This document shows, piece after piece, positions 11,100-19,058 of a DNA stretch of 52,144 nt. The notes below the pieces were generated by a model, which was given only the letters and a program-made list of their open reading frames with translations, did not search any database and had not been told where the DNA came from. The position numbers and the translations under genes are program-made. Location: positions 1 through 52,144 of the forward strand of contig JAJCYR010000067.1 of assembly GCA_029262775.1 (NCBI GenBank), read 5' to 3'. This DNA is from Bacteroidota bacterium (lineage in GTDB: Bacteria > Bacteroidota > Rhodothermia > Rhodothermales > UBA10348). Each line of letters begins with the position of its first letter. Positions within the stretch are counted from its first letter, which is position 1.

Positions 11100-12441
11100 G
11101 TTCTTTCGGTTGGAGTGTGAACGATTCCAGGAAGCGGGTATCGAAGTCTCCGGCACGGAAACGTTCGTCCTGCAGCAGCTGGATGTGGAACGGAATGGTT
11201 GTCTCTACGCCCTCAATTACAAACTCGCGCAGTGCGCGCAGCATTTTGGAAATGGCCAGCTCGCGCGTGCGGGCACGCACGATGAGCTTGGCAATCATGG
11301 AGTCGTAGTGGGGCGGAATGACGTAGTCCGAATAGACGTGCGTATCGACCCGGACGCCGTGCCCACCTGGCGCGTGGAAGGCGGTAATGCGGCCTGGCGA
11401 CGGCGAGAAGTTCTTGAACGGATTCTCGGCGTTGATTCGGCACTCCATGGCGTGCCCGTCGAGGTGGATGTCCCGCTCGCGGATACCTTCCCCAGCCGCA
11501 ACACGGAGCTGGTATTCGATCAGATCACAATCGGCTACTTCTTCTGTTACCGGATGCTCGACCTGTATCCGAGTGTTCATTTCCATGAAATAGAAGCTGT
11601 GCTCCGCATCGACCAGGAATTCGACGGTGCCAGCGCCCTCATAGTTGACGGCTTTCGCACCCTTGATGGCGGCCTCTCCCATGCGCCGGCGCAGGTCATC
11701 GCCGACTACCGGCGAGGGGGATTCTTCGAGCAGTTTCTGGTGCCGGCGCTGGATGGAGCATTCGCGCTCGCCGAAATGGATGACGTTGCCCTTACCGTCG
11801 CCCAGGATCTGGATTTCGACGTGGCGTGGGGAGGATACGAATTTTTCGACGTAGCAACCGCCGTGGCCAAAGGCCGCCTCGGCTTCATTGCTGGCGGCGG
11901 TGAACAGCTTCTCGAAGTCTTCTGGGTTGGCGACCATGCGCATGCCGCGGCCGCCGCCGCCCGCGCTGGCCTTGACAATGACCGGGTACCCGATTTCGTT
12001 CGCAATCCGGGCTCCCTGGGCAGCACTCCCGACTTCGCCGTCGGATCCGGGTACGACGGGTACGCCCGCCGCGGCCATGGTGTCCTTGGCCAGACTCTTG
12101 TCGCCCATGAGGCGGATGGTTTCCGGCGATGCCCCTATGAATTTGATGTCGTGATCCTCGCAGATGGCACTGAACTCAGCATTTTCGGCCAGAAAACCAT
12201 ATCCCGGATGAATTGCATCCGCGCCCGTGACCTCGGCGGCGGCAATGATGCGGTCGAACCGGAGGTAGGAGTCGCGACTTGCCGGTGGGCCAATGCAGAC
12301 CGCTTCATCGGCAAACCGGACGTGCAGCGAGCTGCGGTCGGCAGTGGAGTAGACGGCTACCGTCTTCAGGCCCATCTCATGACAGGTCCGGATGATCCGC
12401 AGCGCAATTTCACCGCGGTTTGCAATCAGGACTTTTTTCAT
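11086..12441 (-). CDS. accC: Acetyl-CoA carboxylase, biotin carboxylase subunit
   Basis: Carboxylates the biotin on AccB with ATP and bicarbonate, the first half of the malonyl-CoA reaction. The 451 residues show the N-terminal [17 protein letters not shown] motif, the ATP-grasp glycine loop ([14 protein letters not shown]), the [16 protein letters not shown] segment and the metal/active-site stretch [15 protein letters not shown]. The start overlaps the accB stop (TGATG), while its 3' end overlaps gcvH by 14 bp. It is a normal full-length enzyme. Confidence 0.98.
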   Translation of the reverse strand: MKKVLIANRGEIALRIIRTCHEMGLKTVAVYSTADRSSLHVRFADEAVCIGPPASRDSYLRFDRIIAAAEVTGADAIHPGYGFLAENAEFSAICEDHDIKFIGASPETIRLMGDKSLAKDTMAAAGVPVVPGSDGEVGSAAQGARIANEIGYPVIVKASAGGGGRGMRMVANPEDFEKLFTAASNEAEAAFGHGGCYVEKFVSSPRHVEIQILGDGKGNVIHFGERECSIQRRHQKLLEESPSPVVGDDLRRRMGEAAIKGAKAVNYEGAGTVEFLVDAEHSFYFMEMNTRIQVEHPVTEEVADCDLIEYQLRVAAGEGIRERDIHLDGHAMECRINAENPFKNFSPSPGRITAFHAPGGHGVRVDTHVYSDYVIPPHYDSMIAKLIVRARTRELAISKMLRALREFVIEGVETTIPFHIQLLQDERFRAGDFDTRFLESFTLQPKEHDIS

Positions 12442-12908
12442 CAGGACGGGTCGATGATGAAGAGTGGCTGGTCGTATTCAACAGGCGTGGCGTTCGCAAC
12501 GAGCACCTCGCGGATAATACCGCCGGTCTCGGCCTCAATCTCGTTCATTAGTTTCATAGCCTCGATGATGCAGAGCACGTCGCCTTTCTTGACCGAATCG
12601 CCGACACGCACAAAGGCCGGAGAGTCAGGGGAGGGGGCCTCGTAGAAGGTGCCGACGATAGGTGCGCACACCTCTTCCCCGCGGGAAGGGGGCGCGGGTT
12701 CATCTGCGGTGGGCGCATCAGGAGCCGCCGCGCCAGCGGGCATCGGCGCCTGGGCCGGTGCCGATTGGGCGACCTCCCAGGTCTGCGTGACCGGTGCAGG
12801 TGGCGCCTTGCGCACGACAATCCGGAAATCTTCTTCTTCCAGTTCGACCTCGGATACATCCGATTCGGAAACCAGATTCAGTATATCTCTCAGGCGTTCA
12901 AGATCCAT
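12441..12908 (-). CDS. accB: Acetyl-CoA carboxylase biotin carboxyl carrier protein
   Basis: Carries the biotin that AccC carboxylates. The 155 residues comprise an N-terminal helical part, an Ala/Pro-rich flexible linker (about residues 35-76) and a C-terminal biotinyl domain with the modified lysine K119 in [14 protein letters not shown]. It directly precedes accC with a 1-bp overlap and follows efp by 28 bp, the common efp-accB-accC order. Confidence 0.97.
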   Translation of the reverse strand: MDLERLRDILNLVSESDVSEVELEEEDFRIVVRKAPPAPVTQTWEVAQSAPAQAPMPAGAAAPDAPTADEPAPPSRGEEVCAPIVGTFYEAPSPDSPAFVRVGDSVKKGDVLCIIEAMKLMNEIEAETGGIIREVLVANATPVEYDQPLFIIDPS

Positions 12909-12936
12909 GGAGTCCTCTCTTGGGTAGATGGGCGGG

Positions 12937-13506
12937 TCAGGACGTGCTTACGCGAGTAACGTAGTCACCGCGTTCGGTGTTGACCCGAACGACGTCCCCT
13001 TCGTTGATGAACAGGGGGACGTTGACGGTGGCACCACTTTCGACAACGGCGGGTTTCGTGGCGCCCGTGGCCGTGTCTCCTTTCAGACCCGGTTCCGTCT
13101 CTGTGATTTCAAGGTCTACAGTGGCAGGGATTTCCGTGGATAACGGCTCCTCCGTTTCGGCGTGGACAAGAATATCGATGGTGGACCCTTCCTTGATGAA
13201 TTCACGCCCATGAATGGCGTCAACGGGCAAATTCATCTGCTCGTACGTCTCGGCGTTCATTAAGTGGAGGCCGAGGTCGTCCTCATAAAGAAACTGGAAG
13301 GTGCGGCGTTCGACACGGACCTGTTCCACGCGTTCTCCGGCCCGGAACGTGTTGTCTTGGATACGGCCCGAACGCACATTGCGGAGCTTGGTGCGCACGA
13401 AGGCACCGCCTTTTCCAGGCTTCACGTGCTGGAATTCGATGATGGTCCAGATGTTACCATTCCACTCCATGGTAAATCCGTTGCGGAAATCACTGGTATC
13501 GGCCAT
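12937..13506 (-). CDS. efp: Elongation factor P
   Basis: Relieves ribosome stalling at polyproline stretches. The 189-residue, three-barrel protein has the conserved loop [10 protein letters not shown] with the lysine tip K32, the residue modified in many bacteria; no epmA-like modification gene is seen here. The C-terminal barrel ends [10 protein letters not shown]. This window encodes a protein with a very proline-rich linker (17595-19058), an example of an EF-P-dependent target. A candidate promoter lies at 13575-13603. It probably heads the efp-accB-accC-gcvH-guaA unit. Confidence 0.97.
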   Translation of the reverse strand: MADTSDFRNGFTMEWNGNIWTIIEFQHVKPGKGGAFVRTKLRNVRSGRIQDNTFRAGERVEQVRVERRTFQFLYEDDLGLHLMNAETYEQMNLPVDAIHGREFIKEGSTIDILVHAETEEPLSTEIPATVDLEITETEPGLKGDTATGATKPAVVESGATVNVPLFINEGDVVRVNTERGDYVTRVSTS

Positions 13507-13574
13507 GAAATACTGAATTCAGAAGATAAAAAGGCAACTGGCGGGATGGAATCAGGTCCACCGACAGAAGAGTG

Positions 13575-13603
13575 AATATACCGTTGTAAGGGCTGTTGGA
13601 CAA
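13575..13603 (-). promoter_or_regulatory. Candidate sigma-70-type promoter for efp-accB-accC-gcvH-guaA
   Basis: On the minus strand TTGTCC (13603-13598) and TATATT (13580-13575) are separated by 17 bp, ending 68 bp before the efp ATG, in a 102-bp gene-free gap. The match is good but based on reading alone. Confidence 0.45.
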
Positions 13604-13608
13604 GTAAC

Positions 13609-15312
13609 TTATGCCTTGCTGAACGTTGCGATCAGCTGCTCGATGGTGGCATCATCGAGTGTCGTACTACCGGAATCGACCGGCGGCGGTGCCGCAGACG
13701 CTGGCGCTGCCGCTGGCGCCGGTGCGGCGACCGGGGCCGCGAGCGCCGAGGTCCGGCCGGTGCCCGGTCCGGCAGTTTGGCGTGGCTGAATCTGATTGCT
13801 TGGCGGCACCGGCCGGACGGGTCTACTCCCCGCGCGCTCGCGGAGTCGGGCCTCGATTTCCTCCATCCAGGGCGACGTTTTCCGCCTGTCGGTGCCTGTG
13901 GGGCCGGCGCGTGACGGTACGCCGCGCGACCCGGGACCGCCGCGCACGGCCGTCGCGGGCGTTTTGCCTTCATGAATGGGCTGCGTCTCGAACGCCACGC
14001 GCTTGATCTGTACCAGGTGCAGGGGTGAAATGTTGTCGCTCGTAATGGAGCCACCGAGCGTTCCGGGTCCAAGTGTCATGGCAGGAAAGAGCGATGTCGT
14101 GTGGCCGACCGATCCCAGCGCTGCCACCGTGTTGACCACGATCCGCATGGCCGGTTTTTCCCGGGCAAAAGCCTCAATCACTGATTCCTTCTGTGCGTGG
14201 AGTCCAAGCGTGTGCCCCATGCCTCCGTGGGCCAGGATCCGCTTGCATGCGTCGCATCCAGCCTTCCAGCCATCGGCCCGGTACCAGCTCAGTATGGGAG
14301 AGAGTGTCTCCATCGAGAGCGGCTCACCGGGTCCAATGTCTTCGACTTCGGCCACGAGTACACGCGCGGAGGCGGGCACCTCGAAGCCAGCCAGTTCGGC
14401 AATGCGCTGCGGCGACTGGCCTACCTGATCAATATTCAGCCTGCCACCGGAGACGACGAGTGCGCGCAGCGCCTCTGTTTCACGATCGTTGAGGAAGCAG
14501 GCGCCGGCAGAGCGCATGGCCGTTTTGAGCGCGGCCGCGATCGGCATGTCGGCCACGACGCTCCGCTCGGTCGAGCAGAGCGTTCCCCAGTCGAAGGATG
14601 CCCCATATACAATGTCACGGCTGGCTTTGTCGACATCGGCCGAGCGGTCCACATAGACCGGCACGTTGCCGGGGCCGACGCCGTAGGCCGGCTTGCCTTT
14701 GGAGTAGGCCGCGCGCACCATGGCGTTACCGCCGGTTGCGATAATGAGGTCCGTGTCCGGATGTTCGAGCAGGGCGTTGGTGCCCTCAAGCGAAATTTCC
14801 GTGAGGCAGCCAAAAATACCCTCGGGGGCGCCAGCCCGGTACGCAGCCTGGGCCACGATACGAAGGGCTTCGGCCGTGGAGCGGGCGCTGCGGGGATGGG
14901 GACTCACGACAAGAGCGCACCGCGCCTTGGCAGCAATGATGGCCTTGTAGAGGGCTGTAGATGTCGGGTTCGTCGACGGAATGAGAGCCGCCACGACGCC
15001 CATGGGCGAGGCTACCTCCCAGACGGGACCACTCCGGTCAATGATGCCACACGTTCGCATGCCTTCGATGCGCCCGAGCAGTGTACGTGTTGCGAAAAGA
15101 TTCTTTTCCGTCTTGCTGTCCACACGCCCGAACCCGGTCTCTTCGTGGGCCAAACGCGCCAGGTCGACGGCCGCCTTCTCGCCGGCACGGGCCATTTCGC
15201 GCACCACATGGTCCACGGCATCCTGATCGAAGGTGTGCCACGATGAAAAAGCGTCACGGGCGCGGGCCACGAGCGTACGGGCCTGCTGAATGGAGGTAAG
15301 GTCGGTATCCAT
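13609..15312 (-). CDS. Acylating aldehyde dehydrogenase (EutE/PduP type) with C-terminal linker and helix
   Basis: Family enzymes oxidise acetaldehyde or propionaldehyde to the acyl-CoA with NAD and CoA. The core shows ALIPSTNPTSTALYKAI, KPAYGVGPGNVPVYVD and the catalytic Cys in FDWGTLCSTERSVV. I use the ATG at 15312 (567 residues); a TTG at 15339 is in frame. The family core is about 450-470 residues, so some 100 residues are extra: a Gly/Arg/Pro-rich stretch holding a short helix (SPWMEEIEARLRER), then a Pro/Ala linker and a final amphipathic helix LDDATIEQLIATFSKA. That layout resembles encapsulation peptides of microcompartment cargo, but no shell genes are in the window. It follows the propeller lipoprotein gene by 69 bp (42 bp to the TTG). 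Confidence 0.88.
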   Translation of the reverse strand: MDTDLTSIQQARTLVARARDAFSSWHTFDQDAVDHVVREMARAGEKAAVDLARLAHEETGFGRVDSKTEKNLFATRTLLGRIEGMRTCGIIDRSGPVWEVASPMGVVAALIPSTNPTSTALYKAIIAAKARCALVVSPHPRSARSTAEALRIVAQAAYRAGAPEGIFGCLTEISLEGTNALLEHPDTDLIIATGGNAMVRAAYSKGKPAYGVGPGNVPVYVDRSADVDKASRDIVYGASFDWGTLCSTERSVVADMPIAAALKTAMRSAGACFLNDRETEALRALVVSGGRLNIDQVGQSPQRIAELAGFEVPASARVLVAEVEDIGPGEPLSMETLSPILSWYRADGWKAGCDACKRILAHGGMGHTLGLHAQKESVIEAFAREKPAMRIVVNTVAALGSVGHTTSLFPAMTLGPGTLGGSITSDNISPLHLVQIKRVAFETQPIHEGKTPATAVRGGPGSRGVPSRAGPTGTDRRKTSPWMEEIEARLRERAGSRPVRPVPPSNQIQPRQTAGPGTGRTSALAAPVAAPAPAAAPASAAPPPVDSGSTTLDDATIEQLIATFSKA

Positions 15313-15381
15313 GCCCGCAATATGCACACCCGGCGTCAAAAAGTCGACACCGGCGGCAGTTCCTCGTCCACTTGCCAGGCT

Positions 15382-17262
15382 TCAGCCGTCCGTTGCGTCA
15401 ATACCTAAACGACCCGTGTGGCGCGCGTTCCGCTGGAATGTGGGCCATTTTTCACGCGCCAGACCGACCGATCCGGTTTCGAATGCGAACAGGGCACCGT
15501 TTTCGCCCGCCAGGATGAGTTCGCCGGACCGGTTGATCGTCAGTGGTCCGTCCGATTCCGTGTTCAGGTCGAAGGTCCAGAACGGAGTATTATTCGGGTT
15601 GATGGCGTAAAGCGTCTTGGAGCCCACAAAGTAGACGATCCCGTTCGAGTCAATGGCCGGCGTTCCCACGTCCTGGGCCACAAAGACCCAGCGCAGGCGT
15701 GGCGTGAACGAGTCGGCATCTTCATTCAGGGCAATCAGCCCGGTGCTGGTGCCGACGTAGACCGTGCCGTCGGGTCCCACAACGGGCCCGGAGCGCAGCG
15801 GTCCGGTGAGCGGATAACTCCACAGCACCGATCCATCCTCGCCGGCAATGGCATAGAGCAGCCCATCGTTCGAAACGGCATACACCACGTTGGCCGTGGT
15901 TGTACGCGTCTCGCCCGTAGGCAGCGTAACCGATATGTCCTTTTCAATGAGAGCCATGCCGACCATGACCGACCCGATATTCTTCGTGGTTTTCCAGAGC
16001 AGTTGTCCCTGTGGATCGAGAGCGTACAGGTGGCCATCGGTCGATGCCACAATAATGGTGCGGTCCCGCGCAATCACGGGTGGCACGACAATCGCCGCAT
16101 CGGATACTTTTTTGGGCCACCGGCCTGCGAGCGAGAGTCCGTCGAACGAGCCGACGGCGTGCACACGGCCTTCGCTGTCGCCGAAATAGATGACCCCGTC
16201 CACGCCGAGCGTGGGGCTCGAGCGCAGCGACGCATTCGAGTTGTAACTGGTCGATGCATTCCACAGGCGCGCTCCCTGGCTCGTGAGCCCGTAGAGCCGC
16301 CCGTCTTCACTGACCGTGAACACGTCCTCGTTGTTTCCCACGAGCGATGACGAGCGGATGGGGCCGAAGGTGGCAAATTTCCATTTCAATGCGCCGTCGG
16401 AAGTGAAGGTGTAGAGCGTATCGGAGGACGTGCCTATATATATGTCATTGTTGAACCCGATAGCCGGAGCGCCTTCCACCTGACCATTGAATCCGAAGGC
16501 GCGCCATTTGAGGCTGCCTGGTCCGCCGCCCGTGCCGTCGGCACCTTCCGACTTGCGAACCGTGATCGGGTCGGAGATCCGGAATACGTTGGCGCCACTG
16601 AACGCCTTGATTTCCAGGACGTGTTCGCCAAGGGGTAGATCGATCGTATCCCAGTCGAATATGAAGGTATTGCCGCCAACCGATTCGTTCCTGGACGAGA
16701 TGGCGACGCCGTTGATGAGCAGATCGGCGCGTGTCACGACCGGCTCGCCCGGTTCGGTGCGGGCCACGACGCGTGTGACTCCGTTGACTTCATCCTCGAC
16801 TTCAGGGTCGACAATGGTTACACGTGGCCCGACGCCATCACTCTCATTCTGAATGGTGACAAGGATTGCAGAACTGATTCCGCGCGCCTGGAATTTGTCG
16901 AATGCGACGGCTTCAATCCGATACAGTCCGTCCGGAAAGTCAAAGGAGTTGAACCGGAAATTGAAAAAGGTGCCATCGAACTGCGCTTCGCCCGCGCGTA
17001 CACCATTGATGTTGACGTTGATGAACGAGATGAAGTTGCCTTCTCCGAGGGCCTCGCCGTCCAGTCGAACCAAAACGTTGCGCCCGGCAACCGTCGACTC
17101 ATCGACGGGTTGGAGTATTTCAAGGCGGGGCGCCCGCTCATCGACGGCAGTACCGAAGATGTCGCAGCCCGACGTGGCAAACGCCGCGAGCATGACCACA
17201 ACGATCCAGCTGCGGACAGGCAGGCGCCGGATCGGGTTACGGATGGAGCGGTACAGGGACAT
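15382..17262 (-). CDS. Lipoprotein with Ig-like domains and a PQQ-type beta-propeller
   Basis: The N-terminus has a membrane stretch ending in a lipobox (FATSGC), so it is probably an envelope lipoprotein. About 200 residues of beta-sandwich repeats follow (APRLEILQPVDESTVAG and VTIVDPEVEDEVNGV starts, each with FNFRFNSFDFPDGLYRIEA-like endings). The rest is a propeller of repeats of the type GTVYVGTSTGLIALN, DGHLYALDPQGQLLWK and DGVIYFGDSEGRVHAV. It has 626 residues. The family includes BamB and PQQ-binding-like scaffold proteins; no enzyme motifs are visible, so a binding or scaffolding role is the modest inference. It is transcribed away from the exopolysaccharide locus across a 332-bp shared upstream region. 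Confidence 0.85.
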   Translation of the reverse strand: MSLYRSIRNPIRRLPVRSWIVVVMLAAFATSGCDIFGTAVDERAPRLEILQPVDESTVAGRNVLVRLDGEALGEGNFISFINVNINGVRAGEAQFDGTFFNFRFNSFDFPDGLYRIEAVAFDKFQARGISSAILVTIQNESDGVGPRVTIVDPEVEDEVNGVTRVVARTEPGEPVVTRADLLINGVAISSRNESVGGNTFIFDWDTIDLPLGEHVLEIKAFSGANVFRISDPITVRKSEGADGTGGGPGSLKWRAFGFNGQVEGAPAIGFNNDIYIGTSSDTLYTFTSDGALKWKFATFGPIRSSSLVGNNEDVFTVSEDGRLYGLTSQGARLWNASTSYNSNASLRSSPTLGVDGVIYFGDSEGRVHAVGSFDGLSLAGRWPKKVSDAAIVVPPVIARDRTIIVASTDGHLYALDPQGQLLWKTTKNIGSVMVGMALIEKDISVTLPTGETRTTTANVVYAVSNDGLLYAIAGEDGSVLWSYPLTGPLRSGPVVGPDGTVYVGTSTGLIALNEDADSFTPRLRWVFVAQDVGTPAIDSNGIVYFVGSKTLYAINPNNTPFWTFDLNTESDGPLTINRSGELILAGENGALFAFETGSVGLAREKWPTFQRNARHTGRLGIDATDG

Positions 17263-17594
17263 GATTCGATTGCAGATAAAGCTGTTTCTGGTTGATTCCT
17301 TACAAGTATCGGACCAAACTCGGCAAGCGTAACCCCCTCACGTAGAAAAATGCACGTTAAGTGCCTGTAGACGGGTTTTCATGGCCCTTTACGTTTTACT
17401 TCCTGGATTCATGGGCGATACATGACCCGGAAGGCGTCTCAAATCGGGATCCTAAAAGGTACTGATAGTGGCCCTCGATACTCCCAATCATTCGTTCATG
17501 GCACTTTTGACATATATGGCACGGCTTTTGTTAAATCGAGTCCTGCACCTGCGCATGCATTTCATGCGACAGGCACCAATATGCCGAATGAGTC
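17263..17594. other. 332-bp divergent intergenic region
   Basis: Separates the minus-strand propeller lipoprotein from the plus-strand exopolysaccharide operon, so it must hold promoters for both. AT content is visibly higher near 17500-17540. I see one reasonable plus-strand promoter (17507-17536), and none convincing on the minus strand. No tRNA, riboswitch fold or open frame with coding character is evident. Confidence 0.6.
17507..17536 (+). promoter_or_regulatory. Candidate promoter of the exopolysaccharide operon
   Basis: A perfect TTGACA (17507-17512) is followed after 18 bp by TTAAAT (17531-17536), ending 58 bp before the first ATG. The -35 match is strong, the -10 moderate. Confidence 0.45.
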
Positions 17595-19058
17595 ATGAAC
17601 GCATCGCCTATTTCACCAGTGAGCTTCGCTCCTAAACATCAGTCAGGAATCGACGTTGTCGACAACGCCTGGGGCGGCCTCTACCGCGGAGGGTCCTACC
17701 TTGTGTACGGGCGTGCCGCGAGTGGCCGGGGCCTTCTCACGTTGGCGTTCGCACATATGGGCGCGGGGCTGGGCGAACCGGTGCTGTTCGTATCGCCCGA
17801 CAGACACAAGGATCTGATGATCCAGGCCGCCTCGATCGGATTCAACCTCCGCGATGCATACGAGTCGGGTGTCGTGCGACTCATGCGTGTGCCGCCGCTG
17901 ATGAACCTGCAGAATATGGGCGATGACGGCGTTGCCGGTGCGCTCTGGGACCTGGTGAACCTGATTCGCCAACACCGCCCCACACGGCTCATCATGAACG
18001 ATTTCATGCCGTTTGTGGCATTTCGCTCGTTTGATCGCTTCCGGAACGAGTTCATCCAGTTCCTGGAGCAGATCGATTCACTCGAGACGACGACCATGCT
18101 GGTCATGCCTGAACCGGCGAACCAGCAGTCGCGCCGCGTAATTGAGTTTATGGCGAGCCAGATGACTGGCTCCATGCATATCGAGTTGGCAGATGATAAT
18201 CCGTCGACGACGAAGCGCCGCATTACGCTGGTGCCGCATATTGGCCATATCAAGCGACAGGTCGTGGATTACTGGGATCTGGAAGACCTCATTGAGGCCA
18301 ATGGTGACGATTTCCAGAATGCTCCTCCTGCACCCCCGCCAGCGGCTCCCGCAGCGCCGAATCCGAGGGAGCCGGTGTCCTGGCGGGACGAAGCTCCTTC
18401 ATGGGCCGACGATTCGTCCACCAGTGTGCCTACGGGTACGCCACCGGCCGATACCGCGGGACGGTTTGTACCTTCATCAAAAGTGCCGGTATGGCCATCC
18501 CAGCCACCGCCGCAGCGGCCTGTGCCGCCGCAGTCTCCGCCACCGCCGCAGCAGTCTCTGCCGCAGCAACCAGCACCGCCGCAGCAGCCTCCGCCTCCGC
18601 CTGTGTCGAAAACGCCCCCTCGTGCCGCTCCGGATGAGGATCCGAATGCCCGGTATGTGGACCGTACCCGCTTCGAGAAACGACTTTCACCCCTGTTGGC
18701 GCAGCGTGGCGACACGTCGCGCCCGTTCCTTCTGCTGGCGCTCCGCATGGACCAGGCAGGCGGCACGTCCGCACGTCCATTTGACTTCGATTTCCTGATG
18801 GATCTGGTGCGCGAGGAACTGCGCCCAGAAGATGACATGCTCGTGCAGCCCGAGCGTGAGCGACTGGTCATTTACCTGGCGGACAGCCCGGCCGATCAGG
18901 CCCAGCGCTTTTTTGCGCGCCTGAAGGACCGTCTTCGTTCAGAATCTCCCGTTCAGGCCGATCATCTATTGCATTCGGTATCGGCCATTGTGGTGCCCGA
19001 CGGCAAGCCGTTCGAATCCGTGTCGGATTTTCTCACTTATGCGCTCAATGAAGAATGA
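17595..19058 (+). CDS. KaiC/RecA-like protein fused by a Pro-rich linker to a degenerate GGDEF-like domain
   Basis: Residues about 15-235 resemble a single KaiC/RadA-type RecA-fold domain (SGIDVVDNAWGGLYRGGSYLVYG start, LDLxN-like strand RLIMNDF). The P-loop is altered: G39-RAAS-G44-R45-G46 lacks the Lys and Ser/Thr of Walker A, while a Walker B-like Asp (D136) remains. Residues about 243-345 are Pro/Gln-rich. The last 140 residues look like a GGDEF fold (YVDRTRFEKRL, then FDFDFLMDLVREELRPEDDMLV), but the signature position reads PERER, so diguanylate cyclase activity is not expected. No membrane segment is seen: a cytoplasmic regulator is likely. Its stop overlaps the exporter start (ATGA). 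Degenerate GGDEF regulators exist in other exopolysaccharide loci (PelD). Function here is inferred from context. Confidence 0.72.
   Translation: MNASPISPVSFAPKHQSGIDVVDNAWGGLYRGGSYLVYGRAASGRGLLTLAFAHMGAGLGEPVLFVSPDRHKDLMIQAASIGFNLRDAYESGVVRLMRVPPLMNLQNMGDDGVAGALWDLVNLIRQHRPTRLIMNDFMPFVAFRSFDRFRNEFIQFLEQIDSLETTTMLVMPEPANQQSRRVIEFMASQMTGSMHIELADDNPSTTKRRITLVPHIGHIKRQVVDYWDLEDLIEANGDDFQNAPPAPPPAAPAAPNPREPVSWRDEAPSWADDSSTSVPTGTPPADTAGRFVPSSKVPVWPSQPPPQRPVPPQSPPPPQQSLPQQPAPPQQPPPPPVSKTPPRAAPDEDPNARYVDRTRFEKRLSPLLAQRGDTSRPFLLLALRMDQAGGTSARPFDFDFLMDLVREELRPEDDMLVQPERERLVIYLADSPADQAQRFFARLKDRLRSESPVQADHLLHSVSAIVVPDGKPFESVSDFLTYALNEE
18500..18605. repeat. Low-complexity Pro/Gln-coding stretch
   Basis: CCG/CAG-rich sequence encoding most of the proline-glutamine linker of the KaiC-like protein (runs of PPPPQQ, PQQPAPPQQPPPPP). 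It gives long false frames in other phases. Prone to slippage and to ribosome stalling without EF-P. Confidence 0.75.

Noticed and set aside
11098..12645. 515-codon plus-strand frame opposite accC and accB
   Set aside because: Antisense shadow of two well-identified genes; no start context or family similarity.
15418..16350. 310-codon plus-strand frame opposite the propeller lipoprotein
   Set aside because: Shadow frame; the opposite strand has clear repeated propeller blades.
18500..18605. Short repeat array, possible CRISPR
   Set aside because: It is in-frame CCG/CAG coding sequence without constant repeats and spacers.
17595..19058. Circadian clock KaiC
   Set aside because: Only one RecA-like domain with an altered P-loop, no autophosphorylation segment and no kaiB nearby.
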